From: JBEEJL01 sp049698095
Lineage (GTDB): Bacteria > Pseudomonadota > Gammaproteobacteria > Burkholderiales > JBEEJL01
DNA: 26,403 nt
Assembly: GCA_049698095.1 (NCBI GenBank)
Contig: JBAVXA010000027.1
Coordinates: 1-26,403 of the forward strand
Direction: 5' to 3'
The notes beneath the pieces were generated by a model, which searched no databases, was not told the DNA's origin, and saw only the letters and a program-made list of their open reading frames with translations. Position 1 is the first letter of the stretch. Every line of letters starts with the position of its first letter. The position numbers and the translations under genes are program-made. Shown in pieces: positions 22,689 through 26,403 of this stretch.

Positions 22689-25097
22689 CTAGTTCTTCAT
22701 TGCTGGCGACAAAGAGAGCCGGCCCCTGGCACCGTTTTCGATTTGCGCCCGGTCGGTTGTCATCGGGATGTAATCCATCTCCACCCATCGTTTGGCAAAA
22801 TCAGCGTAATGCGACGACAGGCGATTACCCGATTGCCCGGTGGAATGCATGTAGCGCGACTGATTCATGTCCGACAGATCATATATCGCACGTAAACTGG
22901 CCGCATGTCGATTGGCGAACGGTTGTGCCTCATTATTGATATTGTGGCGTCCGACGTTCACGCTGTAGCTGTCGCCCGGGGACGGAACGTCGATTTCAAA
23001 AATTTTCGCCAGCGTCGCCTGTTTGCTGAACGGGCGGTGTTCCGATAATGCGAAGTGCGCGTTACCCCAACGCCAATTATCCATTCTGCCGTAGCGTCGC
23101 CCGAGATCCGCGACTGCCAGATCGAGCGATCGACCCATCATCTCAGCGCAGGTTTCCACTTGTGGCGAGGCAACCAGATCACACCAGCGCGCCTGGCCGT
23201 TATCGTTTTTTAAGACGTGGTGCAGAAACAGCGCGCGCTGGTCCCACGCCTTGCCGAATAATTCTTCGCCCAATTCGTCGGCATAAACGAGTCGCGTGAG
23301 CTCGCGATACCAGGCAGAAAAAATCAGCGGCGCAGGGTCATTGCTGCGCATTTCCCCATCCCATTTTTTCACCAACTCATAGGCAATACGGCTGGTCTCG
23401 GTGGGATTAATCGAATCAAACAGCGGTTTGAAGTCAAATACCATTTGCGACTTCACGTCGGCCTGTATCGATGCGAACGTATCGACGCTATGAGGACTTT
23501 TGGCCTGTAGCAGTGCGCCGATGCGATCGGCACGGTAGGGCGCAAACCACTCGCCGGTGATGTAAAATTTGTAACCCGGCGGCGTTATTTTATGGTTCGC
23601 CGTCACCACCTGGCCGGTGGCGGGATTGAATTGCTGCGGCAATTGCTCGAACGGGATAAAACTTTCCCAGTCGTACATTGCATCCCATCCAGGGGACGGT
23701 GCCAGCCCATTGATCAGGTTGCCCGGCTTGCGCACGGGCACGCGGCCCGGCGCAATGAATCCTATGTTACCGTCGATGTCGGCATACACCATGTTTTGTT
23801 GCGGCGAATGAAAATCGCGCGCCGCTTTCAAAAACTCCGTCCAGTTGACGGCACGATTCATTTTTACGCCGGCCTGAAATGACAGGTCATCGTCGCGTAG
23901 CGTGGTCCATTGAAATGCAATGACATGGCCTTTCGGTGCCGCCGCGCCGATCGACGAAGACACGTCAGAAACAATCGGGCCGTGGCGCGATATGCGCACC
24001 GGCAGATTGATATCGGGTTTATTCTTTACCTTGATAATTTCATTGATTACCTGGAACGGGTATGAGCCTGTGGGAGTAATGTAGTTCGACGGATTCGCAG
24101 CGTCGATTTTTTCTACAAACAGATCCTGCACGTCAGGGTTGGTGTTTGTGAAACCCCAGGCGATACGGTCGTTGCGGCCTAGAACAACATTCGGCACCCC
24201 AGGCAAAGTCGCGCCGATCACATTCAGCCCCGGCGCCGACAGGTGCGCGAAATACCAGATGGCCGGCGACGACAAAGATAAATGCGGATCGTTAGCGAGC
24301 AGCGGTTTGCCGGAGATGGTTTTGGTCCCGTTTACCACCCAGTTATTGGAGCCGGCGCCCTCCGGCAAACTTTGCGGCGCAGTCGCGGCGAGGTGTGTCG
24401 CTTCTTTTTGCAGCCCGGCATAAAGTTTTTTCATGTCAGGTATCACCATCGGTGCATCGCCCGGGTAAGGGGGAATGAATTCGGCAATTTGCTGTGAGGA
24501 TAATTTTTGCGTCAACTGCATGCGCAATAATTCGTTGCGCCAGTTGCCGCCCAGATCCCACGCCATCATTTTGACCCAGCCGATGGTGTCCGCCGGCGTC
24601 CACGGTTCGGGGCGAACGCCGAGCAGCAGAAATTCCGGCGGCAGCGTGCGCGTGTTGGTTTTGATAAAAGCATTCACGCCGGCCACATAGGCGTTGAGCG
24701 TACCCGTGGTTTCCTTGTCGAGATTTTTTTGTGTTGCCTCCGCAAAGCGGCGGATGCCCAGTGTGCGAAGGAATTTGTCGGTATCCAACGCCGACTCGCC
24801 GAGAATTTCAGCCAGACGACCGTTGGCGATGCGCCGGTTCATTTCCATCTGCCATAGGCGGTCCTGCGCGTGGACGTAACCGAGGGCAAAGTGCGCGTCA
24901 GCAACGCTGTCGCCGAAAATATGCGGCACACCATAGCGGTCGCGCACGATCTGCGCACCGGACTGCAGGCCGGGCAACGCAAGATTCCCATCGACGACCG
25001 GCAGTGAGCGCGACACGTAAACATATCCTGCTTCTGCGATGAGTACTGATATGGAAGCTAGCATAATGGCGATATAGTAAATTCTTTTCATGCGCAC
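22689..25097 (-). CDS. Penicillin acylase family (S45) Ntn hydrolase
   Basis: 802 residues. N-terminal hydrophobic segment (about 5-28) for export or anchoring, then an alpha-chain region (IVRDRYGVPHIFGDSVADAHFALGYVHAQDRLWQMEMNRR, 50-89), a spacer peptide, and the beta chain beginning at Ser250 (GAGSNNWVV). In this family the Gly-Ser bond is cleaved autocatalytically and the new N-terminal Ser is the nucleophile. Later conserved parts are ANDPHLSLSSPAIWY and FTNTNPDVQDLFVE. Members cleave acyl amides, including penicillins or acyl-homoserine lactones; substrate is not determined. GTG at 25097 (directly after the preceding TAA) or ATG at 25091 may be the start; GGAG lies 4 bases before the GTG. 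Confidence 0.92.
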   Translation of the reverse strand: MRMKRIYYIAIMLASISVLIAEAGYVYVSRSLPVVDGNLALPGLQSGAQIVRDRYGVPHIFGDSVADAHFALGYVHAQDRLWQMEMNRRIANGRLAEILGESALDTDKFLRTLGIRRFAEATQKNLDKETTGTLNAYVAGVNAFIKTNTRTLPPEFLLLGVRPEPWTPADTIGWVKMMAWDLGGNWRNELLRMQLTQKLSSQQIAEFIPPYPGDAPMVIPDMKKLYAGLQKEATHLAATAPQSLPEGAGSNNWVVNGTKTISGKPLLANDPHLSLSSPAIWYFAHLSAPGLNVIGATLPGVPNVVLGRNDRIAWGFTNTNPDVQDLFVEKIDAANPSNYITPTGSYPFQVINEIIKVKNKPDINLPVRISRHGPIVSDVSSSIGAAAPKGHVIAFQWTTLRDDDLSFQAGVKMNRAVNWTEFLKAARDFHSPQQNMVYADIDGNIGFIAPGRVPVRKPGNLINGLAPSPGWDAMYDWESFIPFEQLPQQFNPATGQVVTANHKITPPGYKFYITGEWFAPYRADRIGALLQAKSPHSVDTFASIQADVKSQMVFDFKPLFDSINPTETSRIAYELVKKWDGEMRSNDPAPLIFSAWYRELTRLVYADELGEELFGKAWDQRALFLHHVLKNDNGQARWCDLVASPQVETCAEMMGRSLDLAVADLGRRYGRMDNWRWGNAHFALSEHRPFSKQATLAKIFEIDVPSPGDSYSVNVGRHNINNEAQPFANRHAASLRAIYDLSDMNQSRYMHSTGQSGNRLSSHYADFAKRWVEMDYIPMTTDRAQIENGARGRLSLSPAMKN

Positions 25098-26162
25098 TTA
25101 ACTCCGCTGGCTGACGGTGCCGGACGTCCTACCGCTTTGATAGGCGTCAAGTCGCGGATGCATGACCGCGCGCCAGAGCGGCGGCACGAGGGCGAGCAAC
25201 ACCATTCCCGAGTAACCGGTGGGTAACTGCGGGCTCGCATTCGTCGAGGCTAGCGCTTGATAGCGTTTCGACGCAAACATATGGTGGTCAGCATGGCGCT
25301 GGAGATTGAATAAAATGCCATTAGTCAGCAAAGCGCTGGAATCCCATGCATGCGCGGCGCCGAACGGTTCAAGTTTGCCGTTTATATCGCGCTTGCGCGT
25401 TAAGCCATAATGTTCAATATAATCAACAAGTTCTAGTAAAGTGAAGGCGACAACAGATTGGCCGAAATAGTAGGCGCTGGCCTGCCAGCCGAATCCGGCG
25501 CCCAATAGCACTGCGATGAGCAGCGGGAGGGCGGTGAACCAAAGCATCTGGTTGTGCCAGCCGAACGGCGCATAGCCGAATTGTTTCAGGCGCGCGAACT
25601 CCAGCGTCCATGCATGCGTGTAGGTGCCGCTGACCGCGCGCAAAATGAAGGCGTAAATACTTTCATCCCGGCGCGCAGTGGCCGGGTCCTCATAGGTGCC
25701 GACGCGGACGTGGTGGCCGCGATTATGCTCGATATAAAAGTGCCCGTAGCAGACGCTTACCAGCAGGATTTTCGACAGCGTGCGCTCAAACGCGGATTTC
25801 CTGTGCCCGAGGTCGTGTGCCGCGGTGATGCCAAGGGCGCCGCTGGCGTAGCCGACACTCAGCATGATGCCGACACGGATGTCGGCGGGAACATCCGGCA
25901 AGCAGACCATCCACGCTCCCCACACCTGAACTGCCAGTTGAACCGGCACATACACCATGGGAATCAGGCGGTAAAAACTTTGTTGTTCCAGCCTGAATGT
26001 TTCCGCGGCGTCGGGGCGCGAGTAACGCGCGCCGATTGCCAGATCCAGAAGCGGGATTAGCAATAGCGGTAACAGCGCAACTGTGTGAAAGTGGCCTGAG
26101 TAAAAAGCTGACACCGGAATGAGCGGCATTCCGATTCCGAGAAGAAAGATAAGACGATCCAC
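25098..26162 (-). CDS. AlkB-like membrane di-iron hydroxylase
   Basis: 354 residues with several membrane helices and the histidine boxes of the integral-membrane alkane hydroxylase/fatty acid desaturase group: H116DLGH120, H146NRGHH151, EHYG (His251) and LQRHADHH (H290, H293, H294). EHYGL and LQRHxDHH are typical of AlkB-type enzymes, which hydroxylate alkane or fatty-chain ends using rubredoxin electrons; no rubredoxin gene is in view, so the substrate is open. GTG start at 26162 with GAGGA about 4 bases ahead. It abuts the acylase gene with no gap and leads the four-gene unit. Confidence 0.88.
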   Translation of the reverse strand: MDRLIFLLGIGMPLIPVSAFYSGHFHTVALLPLLLIPLLDLAIGARYSRPDAAETFRLEQQSFYRLIPMVYVPVQLAVQVWGAWMVCLPDVPADIRVGIMLSVGYASGALGITAAHDLGHRKSAFERTLSKILLVSVCYGHFYIEHNRGHHVRVGTYEDPATARRDESIYAFILRAVSGTYTHAWTLEFARLKQFGYAPFGWHNQMLWFTALPLLIAVLLGAGFGWQASAYYFGQSVVAFTLLELVDYIEHYGLTRKRDINGKLEPFGAAHAWDSSALLTNGILFNLQRHADHHMFASKRYQALASTNASPQLPTGYSGMVLLALVPPLWRAVMHPRLDAYQSGRTSGTVSQRS

Positions 26163-26284
26163 TTATTCCTCGTCTGACTTGAAAAGAAACGGCGCACCTG
26201 GCACCGGCCATTGAAATTACACGATGGTTAACGTAATGTCCCTGCAACCCGCGCTACTCTGCAGGATCCCTCAAGGAATTACCA
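26163..26284. promoter_or_regulatory. Divergent upstream region of the AlkB-like and right-edge genes
   Basis: 122 bp between divergent starts. It must hold the promoters for both if transcription starts here, but I see no clear consensus pair. Confidence 0.35.
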
Positions 26285-26403
26285 TTGTATAACTCGAAAG
26301 CCGTTCCTGCATCTGAGAAAGACGTCGCGCCGCGAAATGTACGGAATCTTGTCAAATTGCGTGCCCTGTGGCGCTTTGTTTCGCCTTATCGAAAACGTCT
26401 TGC
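26285..26403 (+). CDS. Start of a possible ABC exporter (partial)
   Basis: From TTG at 26285 an open frame runs to the right edge, 39 codons. AAGGA at 26273-26277 stands 7 bases ahead, a good start signal. The end reads LVKLRALWRFVSPYRKRLA, which resembles the N-terminal stretch just before the first membrane helix of MsbA-type ABC exporters. Only this motif supports the call. Confidence 0.5.
   Translation, partial: MYNSKAVPASEKDVAPRNVRNLVKLRALWRFVSPYRKRL

Overview
The window looks like a betaproteobacterial chromosome of moderate GC. This rests on the gene order pyrG-kdsA-(Dabb)-eno-ftsB, a GTP-type PEP carboxykinase, a CbbR-like LysR N-terminus, and DUF3016/DUF3025-type housekeeping proteins. 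I see no rRNA, tRNA, CRISPR, insertion sequence or phage gene. A short AT-rich island (about 15846-16617) differs in composition from its surroundings.

Layout. 1-4130: the tail of an unidentified gene, a carboxymuconolactone-decarboxylase-like protein, a small helical orphan, a DUF3016 protein, and a large secreted FG-GAP/Ig/Calx-beta protein read convergently. 4127-7238: the most interesting part. A central intergenic region of about 590 bp carries two back-to-back yybP-ykoY (Mn2+) riboswitches. The minus-strand one sits behind a near-consensus sigma70 promoter and ends in an intrinsic terminator. It precedes a LysR protein reduced to its DNA-binding domain, followed by an M23 peptidase. The plus-strand one precedes a TerC/YjbE-type membrane protein fused to a UspA-like domain. 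7262-10021: an outer-membrane-type protein and pckG, both on the minus strand. 10330-14799: pyrG, kdsA, a Dabb-domain gene, eno and ftsB on the plus strand. 14973-18151: DUF3025 (minus), then an AT-rich membrane protein overlapping ynfA, then an NTF2-like protein and a methyltransferase closed by an intrinsic terminator. 18317-19783: a PlsB-like acyltransferase, with a bidirectional terminator behind it. 19857-26162: a tight four-gene minus-strand unit in transcription order AlkB-like hydroxylase, penicillin-acylase-family Ntn hydrolase, EamA transporter, FecR/DUF6600 protein. 26285-end: the first codons of what may be an ABC exporter.

How the parts may work together. TerC-family proteins are established partners of Mn2+ riboswitches and act in Mn2+ export. 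Here the same type of aptamer seems to be used twice and divergently, which would make one metal signal control both a membrane transporter and a small regulator/peptidase unit. In the minus-strand element, P1 of the aptamer and the terminator share the same bases, so metal binding should turn the LysR/M23 unit on. This is read from base pairing only and was not folded by software. The pyrG-ftsB block is ordinary housekeeping: CTP, Kdo for LPS, glycolysis and division.
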